From contig BNCN01000008.1 of the NCBI GenBank assembly GCA_014656495.1, positions 1 through 64,000 on the forward strand: a stretch of 64,000 nt of DNA, in the 5' to 3' direction. Positions 63,490-64,000 of this stretch are shown here, piece after piece. The notes beneath the pieces are model-generated. The model was given only the letters and a program-made list of their open reading frames with translations, ran no database searches and was not told the origin of the DNA. The position numbers and the translations under genes were made by a program. The first letter of the stretch is position 1; every line of letters starts with the position of its first letter. Source of the DNA: Comamonas sp. KCTC 72670. Its GTDB lineage: Bacteria > Myxococcota > Myxococcia > Myxococcales > Myxococcaceae.

Positions 63490-64000
63490 TGAAGCCCCTG
63501 CGGCTCGCGCTCGCCGTGCTGTCCCTGGCCGCCACCGGGTGCCGGGACAAGCCCGTGGACCATCTCCAGCGGGCCCGTGACGCCACCTACGAGAAGCGTC
63601 CCGACGAAGCGCTCGTCGAGTACCGCAAGGCCTTCGATGCGCTCCGCCACGACTCCACCCCGGAGGCGCTCGTCCTTCGCGCGCGGGCGCTCAAGGGCGC
63701 CGCGGACGTCTACTGGCTGGAGCAGCGCAAGGTGAAGGAGGCGGTGGGCGTCTACCGCGAGCTCATCCAGCAGTGCCCCGAATCCCCCGAGGCGCTCGAG
63801 GCCCGCATCATCCTGGCGGAACTGCTGCGCGTGCACTACCGCGACCTGCGCGGCGCCATCGACCAGCTCACCGCCGCCCTCAAGCTCAACCCGCCACAAG
63901 GCGCGGAGCTGCACTACCTGGTGACGAAGCTCTACTTCGAGCTCGGCGACTATCAGCAATGCGAGCTGGAGACCCGCCGGGTCATGGAGCGCTTTCCCAC
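63489..64000 (+). CDS. TPR-like lipoprotein, 5' part
   Basis: Partial, at least 170 codons; the frame runs open to the window end. The start ATG at 63489 overlaps the preceding stop. The signal peptide MKPLRLALAVLSLAATGC ends in a lipobox (Cys18). The mature part has TPR-like helical pairs (LQRARDATYEKRPDEALVEY, VYRELIQQCPESPEALEARI, IDQLTAALKLNPPQGAELHY), typical of outer-membrane-associated assembly lipoproteins. Function and full length cannot be told. Confidence 0.88.
   Translation, partial: MKPLRLALAVLSLAATGCRDKPVDHLQRARDATYEKRPDEALVEYRKAFDALRHDSTPEALVLRARALKGAADVYWLEQRKVKEAVGVYRELIQQCPESPEALEARIILAELLRVHYRDLRGAIDQLTAALKLNPPQGAELHYLVTKLYFELGDYQQCELETRRVMERFP

Overview
The window looks like chromosome from a Myxococcus-type myxobacterium, probably close to M. 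xanthus. It has very high GC (roughly 70%) and strong third-position GC bias. It carries lineage-typical families: a TIGR02265/DUF2378 protein, a protein with an MXAN_5187-like C-terminus, many lipoproteins, orphan histidine kinases and FHA-type sigma54 activators. It also carries a six-gene minor-pilin/PilY1 cluster that includes the unusual cytochrome TfcP, known from M. xanthus. This is an inference from remembered families; no database was searched. I see no insertion sequence, integrase or prophage, so most of the window reads as ordinary chromosome.

Layout. 1-320: tail of an rRNA operon (23S-5S spacer, 5S rRNA, strong terminator). 0.36-5.6 kb: DedA and AI-2E membrane proteins, then a tail-collar protein divergent from a large collagen-like lipoprotein, and a GNAT acetyltransferase. 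5.7-8.0 kb: a hypothetical gene, a candidate structured RNA with its own terminator, a DUF1338 dioxygenase and a second GNAT. 8.0-17 kb: two DUF4398-type envelope lipoproteins (one with an OmpA domain), a stand-alone 5'-3' exonuclease, two orphan sensor kinases, a truncated hemoglobin and a fatty-acid desaturase-like enzyme. 17-25 kb: Kup potassium transporter, a double hotdog protein behind an array of GGACGGA-like sites, a phosphoesterase/TIGR02265 pair, and an amidase plus beta-propeller lipoprotein pair. 25-31.5 kb: a third membrane kinase, three envelope genes including a Ser-rich lipoprotein, a repeat pair, and a DsbA-family protein.

31.6-41.7 kb: RimK-like ligase divergent from an FHA-sigma54 activator that directly precedes a tightly overlapping TadE/TadG/TadE operon with two small secreted proteins, followed by ileS. 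41.7-49.6 kb: a minus-strand operon pilX-tfcP-pilY1-pilV-pilW-fimU, all overlapping or within 13 bases. It encodes the tip/priming complex of type IVa pili, with TfcP thought to support calcium loading of PilY1. 49.9-56.9 kb: a Mut7-C RNase-like protein, a DAGT-repeat nuclease-fold lipoprotein, a DUF1279 membrane protein and a lipoprotein-maturation block (two adjacent lspA genes, then lgt), then an MXAN_5187-like protein. 57-64 kb: a small lipoprotein, a LytS/LytTR two-component pair, a lipoprotein hydrolase, a rhomboid protease with extra domains, an SDR enzyme, and two overlapping lipoprotein genes, the last (TPR-like) running off the window end.

The strongest items for follow-up are the three-hairpin RNA near 6.5 kb, the FHA-activator/Tad-like operon, the minor-pilin/TfcP cluster, and the fused lysozyme-like/amidase/golvesin-like lipoprotein. 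I did not find a clearly new defence system or mobile element.
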